Positions 35,171-43,327 of a DNA stretch of 64,000 nt are shown here, piece after piece. The stretch comes from an uncultured Eubacteriales bacterium (GTDB lineage: Bacteria > Bacillota > Clostridia > Oscillospirales > Oscillospiraceae): the NCBI GenBank assembly GCA_900546485.1, contig URDK01000002.1, positions 8,438 to 72,437 of the forward strand, given 5' to 3'. A model generated the notes under the pieces. The model had not been told where the DNA came from. It was given only the letters and a program-made list of their open reading frames with translations, and searched no databases. The position numbers and the translations under genes were made by a program. Position 1 is the first letter of the stretch; the number at the start of each line of letters is the position of its first letter.

Positions 35171-36352
35171 TCATTCGAGCAGCCGGGCGCAGACGGCGCG
35201 CCAGGTGAGCGCTGAGAGGTCCGGGTGCGGCGGCGGCGCGGTGGCCGCGCGCTCTATCGCCCCGGCCAGCCTCCGCTCAAAATCGGGCAGGCTGCCCACG
35301 GCGGGCGTGTCCATGTCCAGCAGCGGGGGAGGGGCGACGAACTCCACGCCGTGTCCCGGGACGAAATCGTCCAGGTGCCGCCTTATGCCCGGCAGGTCCG
35401 TGCACACGGCCCTTGCGCCGCAGGCGAGCGCCTCGAGCAGCACGAGAGGGAAGCCCTCGTAAAACGACGGCAGCACAAAGACGTCCGCCCACGAGTACTG
35501 CTCAGAAAGCTGCTGCGCATCGAGGCGGCCGCAGAGCTCTATGTCTGCGCCGGACCCGGCTATCGCGGAGCGCACCCGCTCGAACTGCGCCACGCCGCCC
35601 CAGCCTCCGGCGAGGCGCAGAGAGCAGCCGCCGCGCGGCGCGTGCAGGTATTTCAGGGCGTTTATCAGGCAGAAAACGCCCTTTTTCTCGGATATCTTGC
35701 CCGCGAACAGCAGCCGGAGGCCCTCGTGCTCCGACCTCAGGCCGCGGTCATAAAAAACGGTGTCGTTGTACCCGGTGCCGCAGAGGGAAATGCGTCCCGC
35801 CTCCACGCCGAAGCAGTCGGCGGCCTCCTCGCGCTGGGCGCGGTGGAGGCAGTATATCCTGTCGAGCCGTCGTATGCCGCCGATTATCTCTGCGCGCCGG
35901 AGCGGGTTGGTGCGAAGCTGGCGGATGTCGGTGCTGTGGCAGACCCCGACGACCCGCCGCTCCGGGAAGAGCCGCCTCACGAGCGCCGTCAGCAGGTAGA
36001 GGTGGTGGCAGACCAGCACGTCCGGGTCGAACTCCTCCACCGCGCGGCGCAGCACGAGCGCAAAGGCGTGCTCGAACTGCTCCGCCATCTCCGGGGTCAT
36101 GTCGCGGTAGCGCGTGCTCTCATACGGCATCTCGTCGCTCATCCCAGCCACGGGGAAGGGCAGCTCCGGCGTGCCAAACTGCACCGGATAAAAGCGGGTG
36201 CCCTCAGGAAAGACGGTGCTGTCGTCCGGCGCGACTCCGGCAACCACGGCGTTTTCGTGCCCCAGCCGGGCAAAGGCGCGCACTGTCTCCGTCAGGAAGA
36301 CCCCGCTGCCGGTGGAGTGCGGCTTCTGCGCCGTGACGGAAAGTATCCTCAC
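35171..36352 (-). CDS. GT4-family glycosyltransferase
   Basis: A 393-residue GT-B fold enzyme. Early G-S-G-V-F-L-T-E-T, the central F-A-G-K-I-S-E-K-K-G-V sugar-nucleotide-binding loop, and the E-G-F-P-L-V-L-L-E motif (E-x7-E) near the C-terminus are classical GT4 features. GTG at 36352 has GGAGG upstream and overlaps the metallo-beta-lactamase stop by four bases. Acceptor and donor are unknown. Because the pair is read from a promoter bearing TAATCGCGATTA, the enzyme may act in selenium or betaine metabolism rather than in ordinary envelope synthesis; this is inference. Confidence 0.85.
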   Translation of the reverse strand: MRILSVTAQKPHSTGSGVFLTETVRAFARLGHENAVVAGVAPDDSTVFPEGTRFYPVQFGTPELPFPVAGMSDEMPYESTRYRDMTPEMAEQFEHAFALVLRRAVEEFDPDVLVCHHLYLLTALVRRLFPERRVVGVCHSTDIRQLRTNPLRRAEIIGGIRRLDRIYCLHRAQREEAADCFGVEAGRISLCGTGYNDTVFYDRGLRSEHEGLRLLFAGKISEKKGVFCLINALKYLHAPRGGCSLRLAGGWGGVAQFERVRSAIAGSGADIELCGRLDAQQLSEQYSWADVFVLPSFYEGFPLVLLEALACGARAVCTDLPGIRRHLDDFVPGHGVEFVAPPPLLDMDTPAVGSLPDFERRLAGAIERAATAPPPHPDLSALTWRAVCARLLE

Positions 36353-36972
36353 TGTGCGTCCTCCGTGCCATCCAGCGCGCGCTTCATGTAGGGATTGCAC
36401 TCCCGCTCGCGCTGCAGCGTGGTGGCGTCCGCGTGGCCGGGGTAGACCTCATAGTCCCCGGGCAGCAGCGCCAGCTTCCGCAGGCTGCGCAGCTCCGCTG
36501 CAAAGTCGCCGCCGAGGTCGGCGCGCCCCGTGGAGCCCTTGAAGAGCGTGTCGCCGGTGAAGAGCGCCCTGCCGCAAGCTATCGTGACGCCGCCGGGCGT
36601 GTGGCCGGGGGTCTCGATTATCCGAAAGCGCAGCGTGCCTATCTCCAGCTCGTCGCCCTCGGCATACGTGCGCAGGTCGTCCGGCTCCTGAAAGCAGCGC
36701 CCCGTCCGCCGCACGGTCAGCCCTATGTCGGCGGCGTGCAGATACACCGGCGCGCCCGTGGCCTCCTTCAGGCTGTAGACACCGCCGACGTGGTCGTCGT
36801 GCGCGTGCGTGAGCAGTATAGCCTCGCACTTCAGGGCGTGCTCGCGCAGATAGCCGAGTATCTTCTCCGGCTCCCCGCCGGGGTCGATGACGGCGCAGAG
36901 CCCGGCCTCATCATCCGAAACGATATAGCAGTTGGCGCGCAGATAGCCCACAGGAAGGCATTTGACCGTCAT
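36349..36972 (-). CDS. MBL-fold hydrolase, glyoxalase-II/persulfide-dioxygenase-like
   Basis: A 207-residue metallo-beta-lactamase-fold enzyme. Metal ligands are visible in T-H-A-H-D-D-H (His56, His58, Asp60, His61), P-G-H-T-P-G, the F-T-G-D-T-L bridging Asp, and the C-terminal Y-P-G-H-A. Size and motif spacing resemble the short glyoxalase-II-like group, which hydrolyses thioesters. ATG at 36972 has GGAGG upstream. Coupled with the following glycosyltransferase. Substrate unknown; a thio- or selenoester is possible given the operator. Confidence 0.85.
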   Translation of the reverse strand: MTVKCLPVGYLRANCYIVSDDEAGLCAVIDPGGEPEKILGYLREHALKCEAILLTHAHDDHVGGVYSLKEATGAPVYLHAADIGLTVRRTGRCFQEPDDLRTYAEGDELEIGTLRFRIIETPGHTPGGVTIACGRALFTGDTLFKGSTGRADLGGDFAAELRSLRKLALLPGDYEVYPGHADATTLQRERECNPYMKRALDGTEDAQ

Positions 36973-36994
36973 GGTCCCGACCTCCAATAATAAA

Positions 36995-37036
36995 TAATCG
37001 CGATTAGATTATATCCCGCTGCCCGGCATAAATCAA
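36995..37036 (-). promoter_or_regulatory. Promoter and operator of the MBL-glycosyltransferase operon
   Basis: On the minus strand TTGATT (37031-37036) and TATAAT (37008-37013) are 17 bases apart. The perfect TAATCGCGATTA at 36995-37006 follows the -10 box by one base. Confidence 0.75.
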
Positions 37037-37093
37037 GCGCCTTCTGCCGGGATCCGACAGGTTCAGAGAGAATACAATGTGTGCCGATGCTTA

Positions 37094-37130
37094 TTGACAT
37101 TTTCATCCGAACATAATATAATCGCGATTG
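37094..37130 (+). promoter_or_regulatory. Promoter and operator of the double-cubane/selenium operon
   Basis: TTGACA (37094-37099) and TATAAT (37117-37122) are 17 bases apart, a perfect promoter. TAATCGCGATTG at 37119-37130, one mismatch at the outer base, overlaps the -10 box as in the protein B operon. Confidence 0.8.
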
Positions 37131-37182
37131 TTAAATGTGAGATTTCATTTTCTAATCAATGATTACCAAGGAGATGACATCA

Positions 37183-38349
37183 TTGCAGCATACCGAAATA
37201 ACTCTGCCCGAGCGTTTCACCAGCTATGGGGAGGCCCGGAAGTCGGGCTTTCTGCGCATGAAGGAGCTCAAGGAGTCCGGGGCTCGCGTAGTGGGAATGT
37301 TCTGCTCCTTTGTCCCAACGGAGCTCATATACGCGGCCGGGGCCATACCCGTGGGGCTGTGCGCCTTCACCGACGAGCCCATCCCCGCCGCCGAGGCGGA
37401 CCTGCCGCGCAACCTCTGCCCGCTCATCAAGGCCAGCTACGGCTTCGCGCTGACCGACACCTGCCCTTACTTCTACTTTTCCGACTTTGTGGTGGGGGAG
37501 ACCACCTGCGACGGTAAAAAGAAGATGTTCGAGCTGCTCGGCGAGATAAAGGACACCTATGTCATGCAGCTGCCGCACCGCAGGGATGAGGCGGCGCTGG
37601 CCTTCTGGCGCGGGCAGATCCTCGACTTTCAGCGCAAGCTGGAGAGTTTTTACGGCATCAGCATAACGGAGCGGGACATCCGCGAGGCCATACGCCGCAA
37701 GAACCGGGAGCGGAGCGTCATGCGCCGCTATCTGGAGCTGGGCAAGCTGGACCCCGCGCCCATAAGCGGCTACGAGATGGGCACCTGCATCGACGCGGGG
37801 AACTTCTCCTTCGACCTGAAGGAGCGCTGCACGGAGATAGAGCGGCGCACCGAGGATGTGACGGCCCTCTGGGAGAGCCGGGAGGACAAGGGCGCGTCGG
37901 ACCGGCCCCGGCTGCTCGTCACCGGCTGCCCCAACGCGGGCGTGAGGGAGAAGATAATCCGCGCCGTGGAGGAGCTGGGCGCGGACGTCGTGGCCTTCGA
38001 CACCTGCAACGGCATCCGTGAAAAGGTGGAGCCCGTGGACGAGGGCGCGGCGGACGTGTACGACGCCCTCGCGCGCAAGTACCTGAACATAAACTGCTCG
38101 GTGATGAGCCCCAACGAGAGCCGCCGGTCCTACATCGGGCAGATGATAGACGAGTACCATGCGGACGGCGTGATAGAGATCGTGCTCCAGTCCTGCCACA
38201 CCTACGACGTGGAGGCGCACTTCATCCGCCGCTTCGTCACCGGCGAGAAGGGCGTGCCCTATCTGAACATAGAGACGGACTACTCGCAGACTGACAGGGG
38301 CCAGATAAACACCCGCCTGGCCGCGTTCCTGGAGACGATAGTCAAATGA
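37183..38349 (+). CDS. Double-cubane-cluster-type anaerobic reductase (2-hydroxyacyl-CoA dehydratase family, YjiM-like)
   Basis: A protein of about 388 residues in the BCR/HAD reductase superfamily. The stretch R-N-L-C-P-L-I-K-A-S-Y-G-F-A, T-D-T-C-P-Y-F-Y-F-S-D and G-E-T-T-C-D-G-K-K-K-M is that of YjiM/double-cubane cluster proteins, with further cysteines in G-C-P-N-A-G, D-T-C-N-G and S-C-H-T-Y for Fe-S clusters. Such proteins do low-potential two-electron reductions of small molecules when energised by their ATPase, the next gene. TTG at 37183 is chosen for its spacing from AAGGAG; ATG at 37159 and 37174 are alternatives. First gene of the long selenium-associated operon. Substrate unknown. 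Confidence 0.82.
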   Translation: MQHTEITLPERFTSYGEARKSGFLRMKELKESGARVVGMFCSFVPTELIYAAGAIPVGLCAFTDEPIPAAEADLPRNLCPLIKASYGFALTDTCPYFYFSDFVVGETTCDGKKKMFELLGEIKDTYVMQLPHRRDEAALAFWRGQILDFQRKLESFYGISITERDIREAIRRKNRERSVMRRYLELGKLDPAPISGYEMGTCIDAGNFSFDLKERCTEIERRTEDVTALWESREDKGASDRPRLLVTGCPNAGVREKIIRAVEELGADVVAFDTCNGIREKVEPVDEGAADVYDALARKYLNINCSVMSPNESRRSYIGQMIDEYHADGVIEIVLQSCHTYDVEAHFIRRFVTGEKGVPYLNIETDYSQTDRGQINTRLAAFLETIVK

Positions 38350-39122
38350 GATATTACGCGGGCATCGACATCGGCTCCACCGCCTCCAAGGTGGTGGTGC
38401 TGGGCGAGGACGGGATGGAGGACCGCTTCGTCCTGCCCACGGGCTGGAGCAGCAAGGAGACGGCCCGGGAGATAGCCGCGCGGCTCGCATCCGGCGGCCA
38501 CCCGCCGGGCGCGGACATGAGGGTCGTGGCGACGGGCTACGGCCGCATATCCGTGGACTATGCCGACAAGACCGTCACCGAGATAAGCTGCCACGGCCGC
38601 GGCGGCTGGCAGCTGCTGGGCCGCGACTGCACCGTGATAGACATCGGAGGCCAGGACACCAAGGTCATCACCGTGGAAAACGGCCTGCCCACCAGCTTCC
38701 TGATGAACGACAAGTGCTCGGCGGGGACGGGCAAGTTCCTGGAGATAATGGCCAACCGCCTGGGCGTGGACATGGGGGAGCTCTTCGACCTCGCCGCGGC
38801 GGGTACGCCCCTCGCAATAAGCTCCATGTGCACCGTCTTTGCCGAGAGCGAGGTCATCAGCCACATAGGCGCGGGCGAGCGCCGGGAGGACATCGCCGCG
38901 GGGGTTGTGGATTCCGTCGTCAGCAAGGTGGCGGGGCTGTGCGCCCGGCACACCATGTCCGGCGAACTGATGCTCACCGGCGGGCTGTGCAACAGCGCCT
39001 ATCTTGTGGCGCGGCTCTCGCAGAAGCTGGGCCGGAGGGTGAACACCCACCCCCTGGGCCGCTACGCCGGCGCCCTCGGCGCCGCGCTGATAGCCAGGGG
39101 AAAAGCAAAGCCGAAAATATGA
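38346..39122 (+). CDS. ATPase activator of the double-cubane reductase (BadF/HgdC family)
   Basis: A 258-residue ASKHA-fold ATPase. Motifs: G-I-D-I-G-S-T-A-S-K-V at the start, D-I-G-G-Q-D-T-K-V, N-D-K-C-S-A-G-T-G-K-F and S-S-M-C-T-V-F. The two cysteines bind, from each monomer of a dimer, the bridging 4Fe-4S cluster that fires ATP-driven electrons into the partner reductase. ATG at 38346 overlaps the previous stop. A paralogue with its own partner is at 63043. Confidence 0.9.
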   Translation: MRYYAGIDIGSTASKVVVLGEDGMEDRFVLPTGWSSKETAREIAARLASGGHPPGADMRVVATGYGRISVDYADKTVTEISCHGRGGWQLLGRDCTVIDIGGQDTKVITVENGLPTSFLMNDKCSAGTGKFLEIMANRLGVDMGELFDLAAAGTPLAISSMCTVFAESEVISHIGAGERREDIAAGVVDSVVSKVAGLCARHTMSGELMLTGGLCNSAYLVARLSQKLGRRVNTHPLGRYAGALGAALIARGKAKPKI

Positions 39123-39141
39123 CATCCGGGAGGTAATCATC

Positions 39142-39753
39142 ATGCTAAAGCAAGTAAACGCGATAGGGGACGCCTGCCCCACGCCCGTTATCAAGACCAG
39201 AAAGGCCATGGCGGAGCTCGGCGGCCCCGGCACGGTCGAGACGCTGGTTGACAATCCCATCGCCGTGCAGAATCTGACCCGCATGGCCGTCAACAGCGGC
39301 TGCGGCGTCAAGTCCGAGAAGCTGGAGGAGAACAGATACCGCGTCGTGATAGAGGTCGGCGACGGGGCCGCCGCGCAGGAGACCGACGAAGCCTGCCCGG
39401 TGCCCGGCGGCAGCCGGGACGACACCGTGGTGGTCATCTCCTCTTCGGCCATGGGCAGCGGCAGCGACGAGCTGGGCGCCATGCTGATGAAGAGCTACAT
39501 CTACTCGCTCACGCAACTGGAGACACTGCCTAAGACCATGCTCTTCTATAACGGCGGCGCGAAGCTGACCGTGGAGGGCTCGGCCTCTCTGGAGGACCTC
39601 AAGAGTCTGGAGGCCCAGGGCGTGGAGATACTCACCTGCGGCACCTGCCTGAACTACTACGGCCTGTCCGAAAAGCTGAGCGTCGGCGGCGTCACCAACA
39701 TGTACGACATAGCCGGCAAGATGGCCTCCGCCGGGCGGCTGATCAGGCCCTGA
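39142..39753 (+). CDS. yedF: Selenium metabolism protein YedF
   Basis: A 203-residue two-domain protein. The N-terminal TusA-like domain has A-I-G-D-A-C-P-T-P-V-I-K-T with the carrier-type Cys13. The C-terminal DsrE-like domain contains I-S-S-S-A-M-G-S-G and L-T-C-G-T-C-L-N-Y-Y. This architecture is the YedF family, whose occurrence follows selenium use. GGGAGG precedes ATG. It probably transfers selenium as perselenide; direct evidence in any organism is limited. Confidence 0.9.
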   Translation: MLKQVNAIGDACPTPVIKTRKAMAELGGPGTVETLVDNPIAVQNLTRMAVNSGCGVKSEKLEENRYRVVIEVGDGAAAQETDEACPVPGGSRDDTVVVISSSAMGSGSDELGAMLMKSYIYSLTQLETLPKTMLFYNGGAKLTVEGSASLEDLKSLEAQGVEILTCGTCLNYYGLSEKLSVGGVTNMYDIAGKMASAGRLIRP

Positions 39754-39758
39754 GCGCC

Positions 39759-40019
39759 ATGCGTGAGAAGAGACCGGCCCTCGTCATAACATTTCCCACC
39801 ACCACGGACGCCATGGGCATGGAGCGGCTCTGCCGTGACAGCGCCCTGCCGGGGCGGCTCATCCCCGTGCCGCGGGAGATAAGCGCCGGCTGCGGCCTGG
39901 CCTGGAAGGCCCCGACGGACGCGGAGGAGCTGCTCAAGTCCGCCATGGCCGAGGCCGGGCTCCGCTGGCAGGAGAGCCGGGTCGTGGAGCTGTGGGAACT
40001 CTCCGGGCAAAGGAGCTGA
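39759..40019 (+). CDS. DUF3343 putative Se/S carrier-like protein (second copy)
   Basis: An 86-residue protein with the DUF3343 layout: T-F-P-T-T-T-D-A-M-G-M-E-R-L-C, then V-P-R-E-I-S-A-G-C-G-L-A. It keeps one of the two cysteines seen in the copy at 15356 (C-G-L-A in place of C-G-T-C). It starts 5 bases after yedF and 7 before the desulfurase. Divergence from copy 1 suggests it serves a different pathway. Confidence 0.75.
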   Translation: MREKRPALVITFPTTTDAMGMERLCRDSALPGRLIPVPREISAGCGLAWKAPTDAEELLKSAMAEAGLRWQESRVVELWELSGQRS

Positions 40020-40026
40020 GTTTTTC

Positions 40027-41166
40027 GTGATATATCTGGACAACGCGGCCACCACCATACAAAAGCCGCCCGAGGTCATAGAGGCCGTGGTGCGGGCCAT
40101 GACCACCATGGGCAACGCCTCCCGCGGCGCTTACGGCAGCGCGCTGGAGGCCTCGCGTGCCATTTACGACGCACGGCAAAAGCTCGCGCGGCTGTTCGGC
40201 TGCCCGCGCGCGGACCACGTGGTGTTCACATGCAACTCCACGGAGGCGCTCAATATAGCCATCCGCGGCACGCTGTCGCCGGGGGACCATGTCATCTCCA
40301 CCGACCTCGAGCACAACTCCGTGCTGCGGCCGCTCTATGAGATGGAGCAGCAGGGCGTGTCGCTCAGCTTCGTTCCGGCTGACGGGCAGGGACGGCTGGA
40401 GCTGCACGACTTCGAGCGGCTCATCACCCCCGGCACCAGGGCCATAGTCTGCACCCACGCCTCAAACCTGACGGGCAACGTCGTGGACATCGCGGCGGTG
40501 GGAGAGATAGCGCACAAACACGGCCTGCTCTTTATTGTGGACGCCTCACAGACGGCGGGCGCGCTGCCAATAGACATGGAGGAGATGGGCATAGACATCC
40601 TCTGCTTCACCGGGCACAAGGGCCTGATGGGGCCGCAGGGCACGGGCGTGCTGTGCATCCGGCCGGGGGTGGAGATACGGCCCTGGAAGACCGGCGGCAC
40701 CGGCGTGCAGTCCTATCTCAGGACCCAGCCGAGCGAGTACCCCACGCGGCTCGAGGCCGGAACGCTCAACAGCCACGGCATAATGGGCCTATCCGCCGCG
40801 CTGGATTTCATAGCCGGGATCGGCGTGGAGAACATCGCCGCGCATGAGCGGGCGCTGATTGAGCGATTCTATCAGGGCATGGCGGGGCTGCGCGGCGTGA
40901 GGGTCTACGGGGACTTCACACAGCGCCCGCGCGCGGCCATCGTGGCGCTGAACATCGGGGAGCTGGACTCCGGCGAGGTGTCCGACTGCCTGAGCCGGGA
41001 GTACGGCATTGCCACCCGCCCCGGCGCCCACTGCGCCCCGCGAATGCATCAGGCGCTGCACACCACGCAGCAGGGCGCCGTGCGCTTCAGCTTCTCCTGG
41101 TACAACACCGCCGAGGAGACAGACGCCGCCATACGCGCAGTCTCCGAACTGGCGCAGTCCGTCTGA
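40027..41166 (+). CDS. Cysteine desulfurase / selenocysteine lyase-like (second SclA-type)
   Basis: A 379-residue class-V PLP enzyme: I-Y-L-D-N-A-A-T-T at the start, PLP lysine in F-T-G-H-K-G-L-M-G-P-Q-G-T-G, and cysteine in P-G-A-H-C-A-P. GTG at 40027 is the start. With YedF and DUF3343 it makes a complete second selenium-mobilising set beside the one near selD. It is likely to extract or hand over selenium for the products of this operon rather than for tRNA-Sec. Confidence 0.85.
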   Translation: MIYLDNAATTIQKPPEVIEAVVRAMTTMGNASRGAYGSALEASRAIYDARQKLARLFGCPRADHVVFTCNSTEALNIAIRGTLSPGDHVISTDLEHNSVLRPLYEMEQQGVSLSFVPADGQGRLELHDFERLITPGTRAIVCTHASNLTGNVVDIAAVGEIAHKHGLLFIVDASQTAGALPIDMEEMGIDILCFTGHKGLMGPQGTGVLCIRPGVEIRPWKTGGTGVQSYLRTQPSEYPTRLEAGTLNSHGIMGLSAALDFIAGIGVENIAAHERALIERFYQGMAGLRGVRVYGDFTQRPRAAIVALNIGELDSGEVSDCLSREYGIATRPGAHCAPRMHQALHTTQQGAVRFSFSWYNTAEETDAAIRAVSELAQSV

Positions 41167-41223
41167 GCCGGGGACAATCCCAAGATATTGCTGCTTTATG
41201 CAGAGAAAAGAGGTCGGAGCACC

Positions 41224-41940
41224 GTGCAGTCCAAAAAGTCAAAGCATATCCAGCGGCTGATAATACTGCTGCTCATCGCCGCGGCGGATGTCAGCTATTT
41301 CTTTATCCCCGCGGTAAAAGACCTGGTAAATCAGATAGTGCATATGTTCTCCACGGGCGACTTTGCAGTCGTGGAGGAGTTTGTGGCCTCCTACGGCTCT
41401 TACGCCATGCTGGTGTCCGCGCTGCTCATGGTGTTCCAGTCGCTGATAGCGCCGCTGCCGGCCTTCCTCATAACCTTCGCCAACGCCAGCCTCTTCGGCT
41501 GGTGGCAGGGCGCCATCCTCTCCTGGAGCAGCGCCATGGCGGGCGCGGCCCTCTGCTTCTGGCTGGCCAAGCTGCTGGGCAGGGACTTCGTGGAGAAGCT
41601 GACCAGCAAGACCGGCCTTGCCAAGATCGACGAGTTCTTCGCGAAGTACGGCAGGCAGAGCGTGCTCATCGCGCGGCTGCTCCCGTTCATGTCCTTCGAC
41701 ATCGTCAGCTACGCGGCGGGACTGACCTCAATGGGCTTCTGGCCCTTCCTGCTGGCCACCGGACTCGGACAGCTGCCCGCCACGATCATCTACTCCTACG
41801 TCGGCGGCATGCTCACGGGCGGCGCGAAGCTCCTCGTGACAGGACTGCTCATAGTCTTTGCCCTCTCCGTGCTGGCCGTGCTGCTCAGGCGGATATTCGC
41901 CGCCCGGCAGAAGGCAAGATCCTCCGAAAAGCAGCCCTGA
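41224..41940 (+). CDS. VTT/TVP38-TMEM64 family membrane protein 1
   Basis: A 238-residue polytopic protein with the VTT (SNARE-associated) domain: F-G-W-W-Q-G-A then A-G-A-A-L-C-F-W-L-A-K-L-L-G-R, and R-L-L-P-F-M-S-F-D-I-V-S-Y-A-A-G-L-T. VTT proteins resemble DedA half-transporters and are often found with selenium or mercury genes. GTG at 41224 is preferred because a GGAG site is suitably spaced; TTG at 41188 is possible. It may move a selenium compound or lipid-linked intermediate; role inferred. Confidence 0.8.
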   Translation: MQSKKSKHIQRLIILLLIAAADVSYFFIPAVKDLVNQIVHMFSTGDFAVVEEFVASYGSYAMLVSALLMVFQSLIAPLPAFLITFANASLFGWWQGAILSWSSAMAGAALCFWLAKLLGRDFVEKLTSKTGLAKIDEFFAKYGRQSVLIARLLPFMSFDIVSYAAGLTSMGFWPFLLATGLGQLPATIIYSYVGGMLTGGAKLLVTGLLIVFALSVLAVLLRRIFAARQKARSSEKQP

Positions 41941-41946
41941 AGCGCC

Positions 41947-42630
41947 ATGAAGTGGGCCAAAGCCGCAATATTCGCGCTGCTAATAGCCGCCGCATGGCTG
42001 CTGGACCGCCGCTTCGGCTGGTCGGAGGCGCTCTTGGGGGAGAATGTGCTCGGCAAGCTCCGGGCCCTTGCGGAGCGCGAATTCTGGCAGGCGGCGCTGA
42101 TATACACGGCGGTCACCGTCGTCGGATGCGTGGTTCTGGCCGTGCCGGGCGTCACCTTCGCCGTGTTCGCTGGCGTGCTGTTTGGACCCTGGCTGGGGAT
42201 ACTGCTCTGCCTGACGGCCACGACCCTGGGCGCCTGCGCCTCCTTTCTGGCAGGCCGCTTTTTCCTGCGAGACTTTTTCAAGCCGCTGGCGGAGAAAAAC
42301 AGGCGCCTAAAAAGACTGCTCTTTGACTCAAAGCCGAAAAACGAGGTGCTTGTGCTCATGATAACCCGGCTGGTGCCGCTGTTCCCATATAACCTGCAGA
42401 ATTTTGCCTACGGCATCACCGACATCAGCTTTTGGAAATACACCGTTTGCACCTTCGTGTTCATGCTCCCGGGTGTCGCAATGTTCACCGTGGGCGCGGC
42501 AGGATTCACCGTGAGCGAGGGGCAGGCGTGGTATTTCCTGGCGGCGCTCGTACTGCTCGCAGCCGTGCTGGCCGTCGGCTGGCTGCTGCGGCGGCGGTAT
42601 GTGTCGGAAGGGGATGACAAAGACGGCTGA
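41947..42630 (+). CDS. VTT/TVP38-TMEM64 family membrane protein 2
   Basis: A 227-residue VTT protein with F-A-G-V-L-F-G-P-W-L-G, G-A-C-A-S-F-L-A-G-R-F-F-L and R-L-V-P-L-F-P-Y-N-L-Q-N-F-A-Y-G. It starts 6 bases after VTT protein 1 but is clearly diverged from it, suggesting a heteromeric pair. Its 3' end overlaps the start of the next gene by 17 bases. Confidence 0.8.
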   Translation: MKWAKAAIFALLIAAAWLLDRRFGWSEALLGENVLGKLRALAEREFWQAALIYTAVTVVGCVVLAVPGVTFAVFAGVLFGPWLGILLCLTATTLGACASFLAGRFFLRDFFKPLAEKNRRLKRLLFDSKPKNEVLVLMITRLVPLFPYNLQNFAYGITDISFWKYTVCTFVFMLPGVAMFTVGAAGFTVSEGQAWYFLAALVLLAAVLAVGWLLRRRYVSEGDDKDG

Positions 42631-43327
42631 ACCGAGCCCCGCCGTCGGGCGGGCCCTGATATTGTTCACTCGGGTGCCGGAGGCGGGCCGGACCAAGACC
42701 CGTCTCTCCCCGGAACTGAGCGCCGAACAGTGCGCCGGGGCGCAAAGCGCCTTCCTGCGCGACATCTTCGGGGCCTGCCTTGCACCAGGAGAGTGGGATA
42801 CCCTGGTTTTTTACGGCGACGAGGGCCCGATTGAAGACCTGCAGCGCCTCTTGCCCGTCCAGCGCGCGTTCTTCCCCCAGAGCGGGGACGGCCTGGGCGA
42901 GCGGATGGACGCGGCCATACGCCGCACGCTCGGCATGGGCTACACCGAGTGCGTACTGACGGGCACGGACGTCCCGGAGCTGCACCGGGGAATCATAACC
43001 GGGACCTTTGCGCTGCTGAATGGTCACGACCTTGTCCTGGGCCCCACGATGGACGGCGGCTACTACCTGATTGGCTGCCGCCGCCCCTGCACGGCGGTGT
43101 TCGCCGGTCAGACCTACGGCGGCGGCAGCGTCCTTGCAAACACGCTCGAAGCGGCGCGCCGCGCGGGATTGAGCTGCGCCGTGACGTGGCCGATGCAGGA
43201 CGTGGACGAACCCGGGGATCTGCGCGCGCTGGCCGCGAGACTAGCGCGCTCGGGCGGCGTCTGCCCGCACACCCGTGCTTTTCTGCGAGAACTGGGCTGG
43301 ATAACTGACACGAAACAGAGTGGATGA
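42614..43327 (+). CDS. DUF2064 / selenodomain-associated transferase 1 (TIGR04282 type)
   Basis: A 237-residue GT-A-fold protein of the CofC-like nucleotidyl/glycosyltransferase type. Signatures: L-I-L-F-T-R-V-P-E-A-G-R-T-K-T-R-L, the D-V-P-E-L loop after T-G-T, and G-P-T-M-D-G-G-Y-Y-L-I-G. The model family is named for its link with radical-SAM/selenodomain loci. ATG at 42614 directly follows GGAAGGGG. Probably transfers a sugar or nucleotide in assembly of a small product with the next two genes; chemistry unknown. Confidence 0.85.
   Translation: MTKTAEPSPAVGRALILFTRVPEAGRTKTRLSPELSAEQCAGAQSAFLRDIFGACLAPGEWDTLVFYGDEGPIEDLQRLLPVQRAFFPQSGDGLGERMDAAIRRTLGMGYTECVLTGTDVPELHRGIITGTFALLNGHDLVLGPTMDGGYYLIGCRRPCTAVFAGQTYGGGSVLANTLEAARRAGLSCAVTWPMQDVDEPGDLRALAARLARSGGVCPHTRAFLRELGWITDTKQSG

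Noticed and set aside
35171..36352. Selenosugar synthase of the selenoneine pathway
   Set aside because: The enzyme is a normal-length GT4 and no SenA-like sulfoxide-synthase-type or second SelD-like gene is present, so the specific assignment is not supported.
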